64,000 nucleotides of DNA, taken from assembly GCA_019695305.1 (NCBI GenBank), contig JAIBAG010000012.1, positions 1-64,000 on the forward strand, in the 5' to 3' direction. A program made the position numbers and the translations under genes. Each line of letters begins with the position of its first letter. Position 1 is the first letter of the stretch. Origin of the DNA: a bacterium (GTDB lineage Bacteria > UBA10199 > JAIBAG01). Positions 10,244 through 19,322 of this stretch are shown here, piece by piece. A model generated the notes under the pieces. The model ran no database searches and was not told the origin of the DNA. It saw nothing but the letters and a program-made list of their open reading frames with translations.

Positions 10244-11170
10244 TCAGACCTTAAAGCGGATAGCTTTAGGCAAGAGCGTAAATTTTCCTGGCAAGTAACC
10301 CACAGTATCGCCGTCCATGTCCACAGGTAATTCCTGATTAGGGTACGCGGGTTTTAATTCTATTTCTTTTCCCCTGTAAAATTTGACTTCGGGTAATTTT
10401 AAATACTGCCCCGAGTATAAACGCGGCAGTTCGCGGATAGCGCGTGCCAAGGTAAATTTTCCAATAGACACCACATCAAAAATACCATCGTTAAGCCTGG
10501 CCATGGGAGAGGCATACATACCGGCCCCATAAAAGGGACCATTGGCAATCACCAAATTTAACACATTCAGAGCATGGTTTTTCCCATCTACCCTACAATT
10601 CATTTTTTGAATTCTGTATTCAATAAACGCACGGGCTAAACCATACATATAAGCACCCTTGGCTCCTCCCCAACGTGGCGCTTTATTGGAATGTTGATCA
10701 ACAAGAACACCAATACCCACATACGCATTGTTTAAAAAATAAAGTGTTTCTTCCTGATGTTTTAAATTAAAAAGATGAGCCACACCTACATCCAGTAATT
10801 TTGTTTTGTTGCCGCTTAAATGTTTAATAGCCTGAGCCGGATCGCGTGAAATACCCAAGGCACGGGCCAAATCGCTACCACGGCCAAAAGGTAGAATTCC
10901 CAAAATGGCTTTAGGGTTAATAGCCATTTCATTTTCGTAAAAACCGTTTAAACATTCGCGCAATGTCCCATCACCACCAACGGAGATTACTTTTTCATAC
11001 CCTTCTTTAAGCGCTTTACGCACCAAACTTGTAGCCTCACCCGGCTTCCGCGTAAAACCAACATTAAAGGAACGTAGTTCCCCTTTTAAGGCATGTGATA
11101 AATCTTTCCACGCTTTTTCCAATGCACCACGGGCAGCCGCAGGATTAACAATGATAATGGTTTTGGACAT
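10244..11170 (-). CDS. Diacylglycerol/lipid kinase family protein (DagK/YegS-like)
   Basis: A 308-residue protein of the DAGK catalytic fold. The N-terminal IIIVNPAAARGALEKAW and the nucleotide-binding SVGGDGTLRECLNGF are characteristic, followed by LPFGRGSDLARALG and a C-terminal beta domain ending in DMDGDTVGYLPGKF. Family members phosphorylate diacylglycerol, sphingoid or related lipids with ATP at the cytoplasmic membrane. It is the last gene of a four-gene operon, starting one base after the Fe-S protein stop, which suggests a lipid or glycerolipid role for the whole operon. The exact substrate cannot be told from sequence. Confidence 0.9.
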   Translation of the reverse strand: MSKTIIIVNPAAARGALEKAWKDLSHALKGELRSFNVGFTRKPGEATSLVRKALKEGYEKVISVGGDGTLRECLNGFYENEMAINPKAILGILPFGRGSDLARALGISRDPAQAIKHLSGNKTKLLDVGVAHLFNLKHQEETLYFLNNAYVGIGVLVDQHSNKAPRWGGAKGAYMYGLARAFIEYRIQKMNCRVDGKNHALNVLNLVIANGPFYGAGMYASPMARLNDGIFDVVSIGKFTLARAIRELPRLYSGQYLKLPEVKFYRGKEIELKPAYPNQELPVDMDGDTVGYLPGKFTLLPKAIRFKV

Positions 11171-11171
11171 G

Positions 11172-12293
11172 CTACTCTTTTACTCCCTCAATACAGTCGT
11201 TGAGATAACTGATGGTGTCTTTAATCACCAAACGTTTTGAGTTTTTGCGAAACTTGTGGATGCACGACGGGCACTGGGTAACCACCATTTGAATATTGCG
11301 ATCGTACACTTCTTCAAGCCTCTCTTTGGCAATAGCATCGGATGTATCTTTATTTAGAATAGAATAACAACCTCCCTGCCCCGAACAGCCGGTTTCTTTT
11401 CCATGATGATGGAATTCCTGCGGATGATAACCCGATACCTGGCTAATAAGCTCCCTTGGCAATTCAGTTTCACCCAAATAACGGCTTAGGTAACAGGGAT
11501 CGTGATAAATAAGCTTGGTACGGATATTTTTTTTAATTTTATAATTTATATTATGAAGAAAAGGTTCCAAAAACTGATTAATAGTAATCACCTTTCCTGG
11601 CAAATCGAAGGCGTATTTTTTATACGTATTTTTTAATGTATGAATGCAGGTAGGCGAGCCGCTAATAATTGTTTTATACTTTTTCATGGCATGAAAATTA
11701 ATTTCGGCCACATCCACAAACTCGTCTTCCATACCAGCCGACAAAAGAGGATAACCACAACACTGAATTGCTTCGGGATACACACTTACAAAATCAATTT
11801 TTAACTTGGCAAATAACTCAAAAGTATCACGGACCACTTCGGGGGCTTTGGCAATGGTGGTACAACTGGCAAAATAGGCTACCGGCGATTCCATGTGAAT
11901 AAACTTTTCATCTACATAATCTTTAAGCTTGGTGAGTAAATCTTTGGCAAACGGATTATTATTACGATGAAATTTGGCCAAAAAGCCCGCAATTTCGGGA
12001 GGCGCTAAGCCTTGTTTTACAGCACGTTCGCGCACATCTTGAACAATAGGCGGAATCACATTGCCATGATCGCATTGTTCGGTACAGGCTTTACACGTAA
12101 GGCATTGGTAAGACAATTTGGCGACTTCGGCATCAAACGGAATGGCACCCTTACGCACCAAATTTAGAGTCTGCATCATACCCCAGGGCGAATGCGATTC
12201 GTTGCCGCCTGTTTTAACTACAGGGCAGGCGCTTTGACACAAACGAGGACAGGCAGAACAAAGTTCGAGTGTTTTTTCAAATTCTTCTAACAT
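11172..12293 (-). CDS. Iron-sulfur subunit of a GlcF / GlpC-like oxidoreductase
   Basis: A 373-residue Fe-S electron carrier. Two [4Fe-4S] motifs lie in the N-terminal third (CSACPRLCQSACP and CLTCKACTEQCDHG). Two CCG-type domains follow, the first with ASCTTIAK...IQCCGYPLLSAG, the second with HDPCYLSRYLGE, GCSGQGGC and TQCPSCIHKF. Such proteins take electrons from a flavoprotein (glycolate, lactate or glycerol-3-phosphate oxidase) and pass them to the quinone pool. AGGGGATAATTT precedes the ATG at 12293. It lies 10 bp after the FAD-domain gene and 1 bp before the lipid kinase gene. Confidence 0.9.
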   Translation of the reverse strand: MLEEFEKTLELCSACPRLCQSACPVVKTGGNESHSPWGMMQTLNLVRKGAIPFDAEVAKLSYQCLTCKACTEQCDHGNVIPPIVQDVRERAVKQGLAPPEIAGFLAKFHRNNNPFAKDLLTKLKDYVDEKFIHMESPVAYFASCTTIAKAPEVVRDTFELFAKLKIDFVSVYPEAIQCCGYPLLSAGMEDEFVDVAEINFHAMKKYKTIISGSPTCIHTLKNTYKKYAFDLPGKVITINQFLEPFLHNINYKIKKNIRTKLIYHDPCYLSRYLGETELPRELISQVSGYHPQEFHHHGKETGCSGQGGCYSILNKDTSDAIAKERLEEVYDRNIQMVVTQCPSCIHKFRKNSKRLVIKDTISYLNDCIEGVKE

Positions 12294-12303
12294 AAATTAT
12301 CCC

Positions 12304-13119
12304 CTACCCTGCAATTTTAAGGCGTTTTAATTGAGCCATATTTTCCAGCTCCCGTTTTAATCTTTTTTCGGCCAAATTCTCTACATCGGCACCGTGTAAA
12401 AACAATTCGGCATTTTTACGGAAAGTTTGCTTAAAAAATTTTGGTTTTAATAAAAGTTCATCTAGCTTTTCGGTAGTTCCCAAACGTGTGGGCCAATAAA
12501 AACGATGTTTTAATTCTTCGCCCATATGCACCAAGGCTTCTTTTTTTGCTTCTAGCAAAGCACTTAAATCGGCTAATTTAAAAGCTACAGCTACTTTATC
12601 GGTTGTTTTTTGTCCTAACTCCGTCATTATAGTTTCAGTTTCTTCCTGATCAATAACACACAAAAACAAGGGACGAATAAACGATGTGAGCATGTTTCTT
12701 AAAAACTCAGAGGCTTCACTTACGTGGTCCAACAAACAAAAGCCCCATGCGGTTTTTTGAGGAAGTGGAAAAATACGAACAGTCACATTTTTAAAATGTC
12801 CAAAAATACCATCGCTCCCCACCAACATACGGCGTAAATCGGGGCCGGTGGCCGAACGGGGAGCAGATTTAAGAGTAAATTCCTGTCCAGAAGAAGTAAC
12901 TCCTTCACCCCCCACACATAAATCCTCAATACCCCCGTGCTGCAAAAAATAATAATTGGGAATTCGCTCCGCTAAAACACGGGCGTAAGTCAAAGAAGCA
13001 TCTTCCTCCACGGGTTTATAGCCCGAATAAAACCCTTCACTTAAAAGCATAGCTTCGCAGGCCGCAAGAGTAGTGCCGGTCGATACAGTAATGATTTGCG
13101 ATATTTTATTAATTTCCAT
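12304..13119 (-). CDS. FAD-binding (GlcE-like) subunit, short
   Basis: A 271-residue protein recognisable as a PCMH-type FAD domain without the full C-terminal oxidase domain, as in GlcE. The best segment is SATGPDLRRMLVGSDGIFGHFKNVTVRIFPLP, given here in two parts: SATGPDLRRMLVGSDGIFG and HFKNVTVRIFPLP. These correspond to the second half of the FAD site. The usual glycine-rich loop PxGGGT of the first half is not visible, so FAD binding may be incomplete or lost. The ATG overlaps the stop of the upstream flavoenzyme gene by one base (TAATG). It probably acts as a structural or second flavin subunit with its neighbours. Confidence 0.75.
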   Translation of the reverse strand: MEINKISQIITVSTGTTLAACEAMLLSEGFYSGYKPVEEDASLTYARVLAERIPNYYFLQHGGIEDLCVGGEGVTSSGQEFTLKSAPRSATGPDLRRMLVGSDGIFGHFKNVTVRIFPLPQKTAWGFCLLDHVSEASEFLRNMLTSFIRPLFLCVIDQEETETIMTELGQKTTDKVAVAFKLADLSALLEAKKEALVHMGEELKHRFYWPTRLGTTEKLDELLLKPKFFKQTFRKNAELFLHGADVENLAEKRLKRELENMAQLKRLKIAG

Positions 13120-14672
13120 TATGCAGCTTTCTTTTTATCTTTTTTATCGCCATACAATTTACCGGGATTCATAATACCTAACGGATCGTACGTTTTTTTA
13201 AGAGCACGAAACAAAGAGGCACCTTCGCCCCATTCATCGGGCATGTACTTGGCTTTTAAACGCCCAATACCGTGGTGATGACTGATAACGCCTCCATATT
13301 TTTGGCAGGTGGTGAGTGCTTTTCCCCAAACCTTATCGTAAAGTCTTTCCGATCGACGTAGCCCTTTCATGGGAGCAACAAAAGTAAAATAAAGAGAACC
13401 GCCATCGGAATACACATGCGAGAGATGCGCCATCACAAAAACGCTACCCTTTAAGGCAGAAATCATTTTTTTATAAAGCGTATGGAGTTTATCCCAGGTA
13501 GCGGCAATTTCTATGGTGTCGGTAAAGGCACCGGCCGTAAATAATTTGGAGGCTTTATAGGAAACATGATACCTGTTTTGTAACCAAAATTTACCGGGTT
13601 CTTCACCCAAACTTTGCCCGCCTAAACCTAACGCAATAGAAGACGAAATTTTTTGTTCTTCCGTTACAACGCGCTTGTTGCCTTCCCATAAAAAAACCAC
13701 CAAACAACCGGCATTAGCTACTCGGCTTGCTACCTGAAACAAAGACGGCACCTTAAGCCCCAAACGCAAACCAAAATTTTTGAGTTCGTCGCTAACCGGC
13801 TTAAAAAAACCAGGCCATTTCATTTTAGAATCGCCATGTTTGGACGAAAGGAGAATAAGCGTATCAAGTGAATCGTACAAGCGCACTACCGATGGCTTGA
13901 TGCCCGATTGTAAAATACGACGGATGGCATCAATAGCCGTTTCCATGTTTGGGAATTTAAATCCTTCAAAAAGAGTAGCTTCGGGCAAGGGATACATTTT
14001 AAGACGCGCTTTGGTAATAATGCCAAGAGTTCCTTCGCTGCCTACAAACATCTGGTTTAAATCAAGACCCGATATATTGTTGATATTACGTGTACGAATA
14101 ATTTCGCCAGTGCCGGTTACCACTTCAAAATCGTAAATCATGTCTTCAATTTTTCCGTACTTGGTAGACTGCTGCCCGGCCGAGCGCGCTGCCAAACAGC
14201 CACCCAGAGAGGCACACAGGATAGACGACGGCGTATGTCCTAAAGTAAACCCGCGGCGATTGAGTTCATCTTCAAAAACTTTTTGTAAAATCCCGCACTC
14301 GGCTTCCACCAGCATGTTTTGCGTATCAACCTTAAGAATGCGGTTCATTTTTTTAAGGTCGATGATCATGCCACCGTATATAGGGAGGGTTCCACCACAC
14401 ACACCCGAACCTCCACCATAGGGAATGATAGGAATTTGGTGACGTACGGCTACCTTAACAAGCTTTTGCACCTGCTCGGTAGTTTGGGGCCACACAATGA
14501 TATCGGGAAAACATTCGGTTTTATTGTAATGATTTTGTAGCGCGCTCTTAAAATTGGAATCGCGGGAATAATTGAGGCGATCGATATGAGAAAAAGAAAG
14601 GTTATGAAGGCCTACAATTTCCTCAATTTTGGAAAGTGCCGTCTTTTTAAGCTTGGGCGGATCAATTTTCAT
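13119..14672 (-). CDS. FAD-linked oxidase / alkyldihydroxyacetonephosphate synthase-like protein
   Basis: A 517-residue flavoprotein of the PCMH fold. The FAD-binding domain shows IIVWPQTTEQVQKLVKVA, IPYGGGSGVCGG, ASLGGCLAARSAGQQSTKYG and LDLNQMFVGSEGTLGIIT. The C-terminal domain ends with a triple histidine, SHHHGIGRLKAKYM (HHH at 465-467), and DPLGIMNPGKL. The HHHGxGR form is typical of the AGPS-like branch, whereas GlcD/Dld proteins usually have EHGIG. AGPS exchanges an acyl for an alkyl chain in ether-lipid synthesis. The adjoining Fe-S subunit would instead suit a 2-hydroxyacid dehydrogenase. The first ATG (14672) is used here; the frame also opens one codon earlier with TTG. It heads a four-gene operon. 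Confidence 0.8.
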   Translation of the reverse strand: MKIDPPKLKKTALSKIEEIVGLHNLSFSHIDRLNYSRDSNFKSALQNHYNKTECFPDIIVWPQTTEQVQKLVKVAVRHQIPIIPYGGGSGVCGGTLPIYGGMIIDLKKMNRILKVDTQNMLVEAECGILQKVFEDELNRRGFTLGHTPSSILCASLGGCLAARSAGQQSTKYGKIEDMIYDFEVVTGTGEIIRTRNINNISGLDLNQMFVGSEGTLGIITKARLKMYPLPEATLFEGFKFPNMETAIDAIRRILQSGIKPSVVRLYDSLDTLILLSSKHGDSKMKWPGFFKPVSDELKNFGLRLGLKVPSLFQVASRVANAGCLVVFLWEGNKRVVTEEQKISSSIALGLGGQSLGEEPGKFWLQNRYHVSYKASKLFTAGAFTDTIEIAATWDKLHTLYKKMISALKGSVFVMAHLSHVYSDGGSLYFTFVAPMKGLRRSERLYDKVWGKALTTCQKYGGVISHHHGIGRLKAKYMPDEWGEGASLFRALKKTYDPLGIMNPGKLYGDKKDKKKAA

Positions 14673-14738
14673 CAAGGCGATGATGATATAGCCCTATTAC
14701 AGATTGTCAAACGCCAAATTAGACTTAAAAACGCACCT

Positions 14739-17183
14739 TTATTGAGCGTCAGGCGCTGGCGTATATTCGTAACAACCAATGTCGATATGACCATCAGCCT
14801 GACGTGGATTGCCATCAAGATCCGTATCATAATATTTTAGCAAATCAGCTGGAATGGGATACACTCTAGCAGAAATAGCCGGGCCACCATGCACCTTATA
14901 GTTTTCAGATATGGACAAGCTTGCTTCAGAGGCCGAAACGTTATCGCTAGCAACTGTTGCACCCAAGGCCGCTTCCATATCGGCAACAGTATCATAGTAG
15001 CTATAATGCTCCTCAGAGCAGTGAACTATTCTTACTGAGTTGCAATAAGACTTATACGTTGCCAAGCATGCTATCACATCTCCAGCTTCCCTTGGGTTAT
15101 AACCCGGATCATTATCACAAATATCTGTAGCGCACGATCCAATATATGTATCAATAGCCGTCTGATCGTCTCTTGCACTGGTAAGGTCTGAACATTCCGG
15201 GTTATCGTATAAAGAATCAATATCGCCATAAACCCCGGCATGCCCATATTGATCAGCATCAAAGTCCGAATCAAAAATATTATTTTTTACCAAATCAACA
15301 GTCCAGTTTTCTTCTGCAGCCGTTTCGGCCTGGGAATCGGGATCAATTTCTTGAATAGCTACCGACAAACCATTTTCTGTGAGAATAATGTTATTGGCTA
15401 TTTTTATACTTCTATTATCAAAATTTTGAAGTTGAATAACACCTTCACCCTCACCATATGAATCGGTTTTAACAGTATTGTTAAACATGGCCAAGTTTGT
15501 ATTACTCCCATTAAAAGCATTAATAGTATATGTTTTATTACCAGACCCCAAACTTATGGCCATATAATTGCCAACTACATTGGCTAAGGCAAGATATGAA
15601 TCAACAGACTCTATGCCAATGCTTTTTGAGCCCGTTTGATAAGACGTGAATATTTCATCTTTAATAACAATTTTGTTTTTAATTATTTCAAACCCGTATC
15701 TTAACATTTTGATACCGTAGTTACTTGTTGCCGATGCAATGGTAATCTCATTATTGGTGATAGAGGCAAATGTCCCTGAAAAGGTTTTACCTTCTTCTGC
15801 ACAACTTACATAAATACCATATAAAAGCGTGCCCGGCACATCAAGCTTCACTATGTTTTTATGAATATTTAATTCAACCAAATCATCCAAATCTGCTTGT
15901 TCAATTTTTATAGCAAACACTTCTGAGGGTGTGCCGGTTCCAGTTGCTGTACTAATATTGTTATTTACAATATTGATGGTTGGATCTGCATGAAAGTGTG
16001 TAAGATCTTCAATATTTATATAAACAATTTGATTAGTCATGGATGCAGAAGCTTCATTCACGATAACAGAATTCTGCAAGGTAAATTTTACGTGATCAGT
16101 ATCGGGAGCATCATAAGAAACAGCCTTATACCCACCTTTTACACGCATATTGATACCATCCACTATCACATTAGCTCCGGTAATATTAAAAAGGGTACTT
16201 TTGTCGGCCGTTAGAGATGTAATATGTGTGGGATAACCTTGAGTATTAAAGTCACGGGTTACGTGATCGATAGTATCACAAGCGGCTAAACCGGTGTTTT
16301 GATTTGTACAATAATAACCACCTAAAATTGAAACTGATTTACTTACATTAAGAGCTGCATCTACTTCACTATCGCCATTAAAAACAACAAGCGTGCTTCC
16401 ATCTACTACCTTGTCGTCACCTAAGGCTTCAGCTAAATTTGTATAAGGATTTGCTAAACTTCCTTGAGTGCCATTAAAGGTAGTGCCTGAATAACCTAAT
16501 TTAACAAAAACGGCCTTATCTATATCACCCTTATCACCGTCACAGTTATAATCGGTGCCCAAAAATACTTCAGGCTCCTCAGAATCGGGATGCACTAACG
16601 GGTCACTATCATCACAATCTTCCCCATTCCCACCATTGGCACTCCCTTCATATCCATCACCATCTTTATCTTTTGCACAGGCAAGCGGATTTTGATCGTT
16701 ATTGGGTATACGCGGGCAGTTATCTTTGTTATCACAAATTTTATCAAAATCACTATCACCACCCAAGGCATCACAAGCCGTTTCACAAACATCACCACGG
16801 CCATCACCATCGGCATCCTCTTGGTCTTTATTTGGAGTACCGGGACAATTGTCACACATGAAAGTCCCTTTATCTTTATCGGCACAACCATCTAAATCAT
16901 CAAAAAATCCATCACCATCCTCATCACACTTTGCCGTAAACGGAACAGTTTGTACTCCTTCTGTTTTACCCGATAACAACGCAGCTGCTGCCACTTCCTG
17001 GTCGTAAGCAACATCAGGATTAAAATCACACCCGTCAGTAATGCCATCGCAATCGGTATCGCCGATACCACATTTAGCACCTTCTCCTTTATCCGGACCA
17101 TTACCACCCGACGACCCGCCACCGCAGGCAATAAAAGTTAAAAGAAGTAAAATAACACCAGTTAAAGGGATGGACTTTTTCAT
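14739..17183 (-). CDS. Surface lipoprotein with TSP3/MopE-like calcium repeats and parallel beta-helix
   Basis: An 814-residue protein with a lipoprotein signal (MKKSIPLTGVILLLLTFIAC, Cys20) and a Gly/Ser linker. Residues about 35-180 are Asp/Cys-rich thrombospondin type-3-like calcium loops (DTDCDGITDGCD, DEDGDGFFDDLDGC, DADGDGRGDVCE, DSDFDKICDNKDNC). A MopE-type metal-binding motif follows (DKDGDGYEG... GEDCDDSDPLVHPD). The remainder has the N/V/I-rich spacing of a right-handed parallel beta-helix and ends in DIGCYEYTP. GAGAGG lies upstream of the ATG at 17183, which is preferred to 17225. Proteins of this build sit on the outer membrane or cell surface of delta-type bacteria. The function is unknown, possibly adhesion or carbohydrate contact. 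Confidence 0.85.
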   Translation of the reverse strand: MKKSIPLTGVILLLLTFIACGGGSSGGNGPDKGEGAKCGIGDTDCDGITDGCDFNPDVAYDQEVAAAALLSGKTEGVQTVPFTAKCDEDGDGFFDDLDGCADKDKGTFMCDNCPGTPNKDQEDADGDGRGDVCETACDALGGDSDFDKICDNKDNCPRIPNNDQNPLACAKDKDGDGYEGSANGGNGEDCDDSDPLVHPDSEEPEVFLGTDYNCDGDKGDIDKAVFVKLGYSGTTFNGTQGSLANPYTNLAEALGDDKVVDGSTLVVFNGDSEVDAALNVSKSVSILGGYYCTNQNTGLAACDTIDHVTRDFNTQGYPTHITSLTADKSTLFNITGANVIVDGINMRVKGGYKAVSYDAPDTDHVKFTLQNSVIVNEASASMTNQIVYINIEDLTHFHADPTINIVNNNISTATGTGTPSEVFAIKIEQADLDDLVELNIHKNIVKLDVPGTLLYGIYVSCAEEGKTFSGTFASITNNEITIASATSNYGIKMLRYGFEIIKNKIVIKDEIFTSYQTGSKSIGIESVDSYLALANVVGNYMAISLGSGNKTYTINAFNGSNTNLAMFNNTVKTDSYGEGEGVIQLQNFDNRSIKIANNIILTENGLSVAIQEIDPDSQAETAAEENWTVDLVKNNIFDSDFDADQYGHAGVYGDIDSLYDNPECSDLTSARDDQTAIDTYIGSCATDICDNDPGYNPREAGDVIACLATYKSYCNSVRIVHCSEEHYSYYDTVADMEAALGATVASDNVSASEASLSISENYKVHGGPAISARVYPIPADLLKYYDTDLDGNPRQADGHIDIGCYEYTPAPDAQ

Positions 17184-17537
17184 AAATGTGGACCTCTCAT
17201 TAAAGATAAGCAAACCCAGTGCCAAAAACCCTTTAAGAATACGGTTTTAATGCTTTTTTTAAGTTCTCCCCATACGGTGCCAGGCACGCCTATAAAATAT
17301 TGATAAATAACAATATTTTACTTACAACTCTCCAAAAAACCGCTCATAACATAACAAAAAGGGGGCTCTGTATGTGATAAGCACCCCAACAACAGAGCTT
17401 AAAACGTCAAAAATTTGTGGGGTTTATTCCTCAAAACGGGAGAAAAACCCCTCTTTTAAATTGCGTCTTGAAAAAGAAAAGGACCTGTATCATAAGGTGG
17501 AAAAGGGGTTCTTCAATTTTTAACCAAGGAACAAGGT
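17184..17537. other. Intergenic region between divergent genes with small inverted repeats
   Basis: This 354-bp gap lies between the surface lipoprotein gene and parA, transcribed in opposite directions, so both promoters should be here. It contains an 11-bp palindrome GTGCCAGGCAC at 17278-17288, of the kind found in REP-like elements. It also contains a 7-bp inverted repeat, GCTCTGT (17365-17371) and ACAGAGC (17392-17398), with a 20-base loop. I could not assign promoter boxes with confidence, and I see no further gene. Confidence 0.45.
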
Positions 17538-18422
17538 ATGATTACAGAAAAGATTAAGGAACTCATTAACCAGGAAATTTCTAAAAATAGTGTTGGGCAA
17601 ACCGAAGGGAATAAAAAAGCCAAAGTAATTGCCATCTGCTCGCAAAAAGGCGGCGTGGGTAAAACAACCACGGCTGTTAATTTGGGTGCTGCACTCTCGC
17701 AATTTCATAAAAAAAGAATTTTAGTGGTAGATCTCGATCCACAGGGCCATGTTGAAAAATCTTTGGGAGCCATTATTCCCGAAGGCGTAGAATACACACC
17801 ACTGTCATCAATACTCATTGCTAAAAAAGGAAATATTTTAGACTCGGTAATAAAAACCGATATCAATTCGTTTCATATTACCCCCGGCGATAAAGCTTTG
17901 TACGAAACTGAAGGGGTGCTCACCACCAAAATTGGTCGCGAACTTATTTTGTCGCAATCGCTTAAATTAGCACGCACTCATTACGACTACATCATTTTAG
18001 ACTGCCCTCCCAATTTGGGCAATTTAACCATCAACGCACTCTGCGCCTCCGATTACGCCATCGTTCCCTGCGAAATGTCGGTTTTGGCTTTTGAAGGGGT
18101 AACCGATTTACTTGAAAGTTTGGAAATGATTAACGAGCGCCTAAACCCCAAGCTTAAGGTGTTGGGCGTTTTGTTTACACGCGTAGACGGCCGCAACATC
18201 ACCATGAATGAACTGGTGGAACAAAATTTAAAAAGCTTTTTTAAAGGAAATATTTTTAAAAGTCGCATCACGGTAAATACCGATCTTAATAAAGCCCAAC
18301 TGGAGGGACGTCCGGTTTTTGATTATTCGCCCTCTTCCACGGGTTCTAACAATTATCAGCACTTTGCCGATGAATTACTCAAGCAAATTGCCGGACGTAA
18401 AACCAAGGAAGCGCGCTCCTAA
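17538..18422 (+). CDS. parA: ParA/Soj-family ATPase
   Basis: A 294-residue P-loop ATPase with the deviant Walker A motif SQKGGVGKTTTAVNLG (KGGVGKTT at 37-44), the switch segment VVDLDPQGH and the Walker B-like DYIILDCPPNLG. Such proteins position DNA, plasmids or protein assemblies by ATP-dependent dynamic binding to the nucleoid. About 30 residues precede the ATPase core, longer than minimal Soj. No parB-like gene or parS-like repeat is adjacent, so this is an orphan ParA and need not act in chromosome segregation. AAGGAACAAGGT precedes the ATG. Confidence 0.88.
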   Translation: MITEKIKELINQEISKNSVGQTEGNKKAKVIAICSQKGGVGKTTTAVNLGAALSQFHKKRILVVDLDPQGHVEKSLGAIIPEGVEYTPLSSILIAKKGNILDSVIKTDINSFHITPGDKALYETEGVLTTKIGRELILSQSLKLARTHYDYIILDCPPNLGNLTINALCASDYAIVPCEMSVLAFEGVTDLLESLEMINERLNPKLKVLGVLFTRVDGRNITMNELVEQNLKSFFKGNIFKSRITVNTDLNKAQLEGRPVFDYSPSSTGSNNYQHFADELLKQIAGRKTKEARS

Positions 18423-18496
18423 ATTGTTATAAAAAAATAACGCACAAATAAGATGATGGGCTTGTCATGATCTTTTAAGGGGCCTATAAAGAGAGA

Positions 18497-19270
18497 ATGA
18501 AAAAGTTTTTATTTCTCTTTGTTTTTATTTCTTTTACAGGCTGTGGATCGGGCCTTAATCTTTTTTCTATTAGTGACGATCGTAATTTTGGCGAAGACAT
18601 TAGCCAAGAAATTGAAAACGACCCCGATACTTACCCCCTTTTAAACCGTGATGACTACCCCGAAGCCTATGCCTATTTAGAAGATATCCGCGATGAAGTT
18701 TTAAACAGTGGCGTTGTGGATCATCGTGATGACTTTGACTGGGAAGTTCACATCATTAATGACGACGAAGTTTTAAATGCCTTTGCTACCCCCGGTGGCT
18801 ACCTTTATTTTTACACAGGGCTTATTAAATTTTTAGACACCGAAGACTCACTAGCAGGCGTGATGGGTCACGAAATTGCCCACGCTGCCGAACGGCATTC
18901 TACCGAAATGCTCACCACCCAATATGGCGTATCCACACTCCTCGCCATTTTACTAGGACAAGATCAAAACATTTTGGTAGACATAGCCCAAACTTTTGCC
19001 ACACTTGATTATTCGCGTGAAAATGAATCTGATGCCGATGAACATTCTGTGGCTTACCTGGCCGGAACATTCTATGCCTGTAACGGCGCCGCCGACTTTT
19101 TTGAAAAACTTATCGAAGAAGACTTAGACGGTGGCACTCCCGAATTTTTAAGTACGCACCCCAGCCCCGAATCACGTGTAGACAACATCAATAGCCTGGC
19201 CAATGAAGAAGGTTGCGATACCACACCCTCTGGACGTGATTATGACGCTTTTAAGGATATGTTGCCGTAG
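18497..19270 (+). CDS. M48-family metalloprotease, lipoprotein
   Basis: A 257-residue zinc protease. A lipoprotein signal MKKFLFLFVFISFTGC ends at Cys16. The zinc site is HEIAH (H125, E126, H129) in VMGHEIAHAAERH, with the third ligand glutamate in the later ENESDADEHS segment. ATPGGYLYFYTGLI is the usual family strand before the zinc helix. This matches the periplasmic BepA/LoiP/YcaL group, which degrades or helps fold outer-membrane proteins. TPR repeats, present in BepA, are absent. It stands 52 bp upstream of the RND pump gene in the same direction, so it may be co-transcribed with it. Confidence 0.92.
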   Translation: MKKFLFLFVFISFTGCGSGLNLFSISDDRNFGEDISQEIENDPDTYPLLNRDDYPEAYAYLEDIRDEVLNSGVVDHRDDFDWEVHIINDDEVLNAFATPGGYLYFYTGLIKFLDTEDSLAGVMGHEIAHAAERHSTEMLTTQYGVSTLLAILLGQDQNILVDIAQTFATLDYSRENESDADEHSVAYLAGTFYACNGAADFFEKLIEEDLDGGTPEFLSTHPSPESRVDNINSLANEEGCDTTPSGRDYDAFKDMLP

Positions 19271-19322
19271 TTAAATCATTATTTGCCCCTCCCCAATCAA
19301 TCTGCTAGTTCTTTAATTATTC

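Noticed and set aside
17538-18422. ParA as part of a chromosome partition locus near the origin
   Set aside because: No parB, parS-like repeats, rsmG/mnmG or dnaA are adjacent; an orphan ParA is the safer reading.
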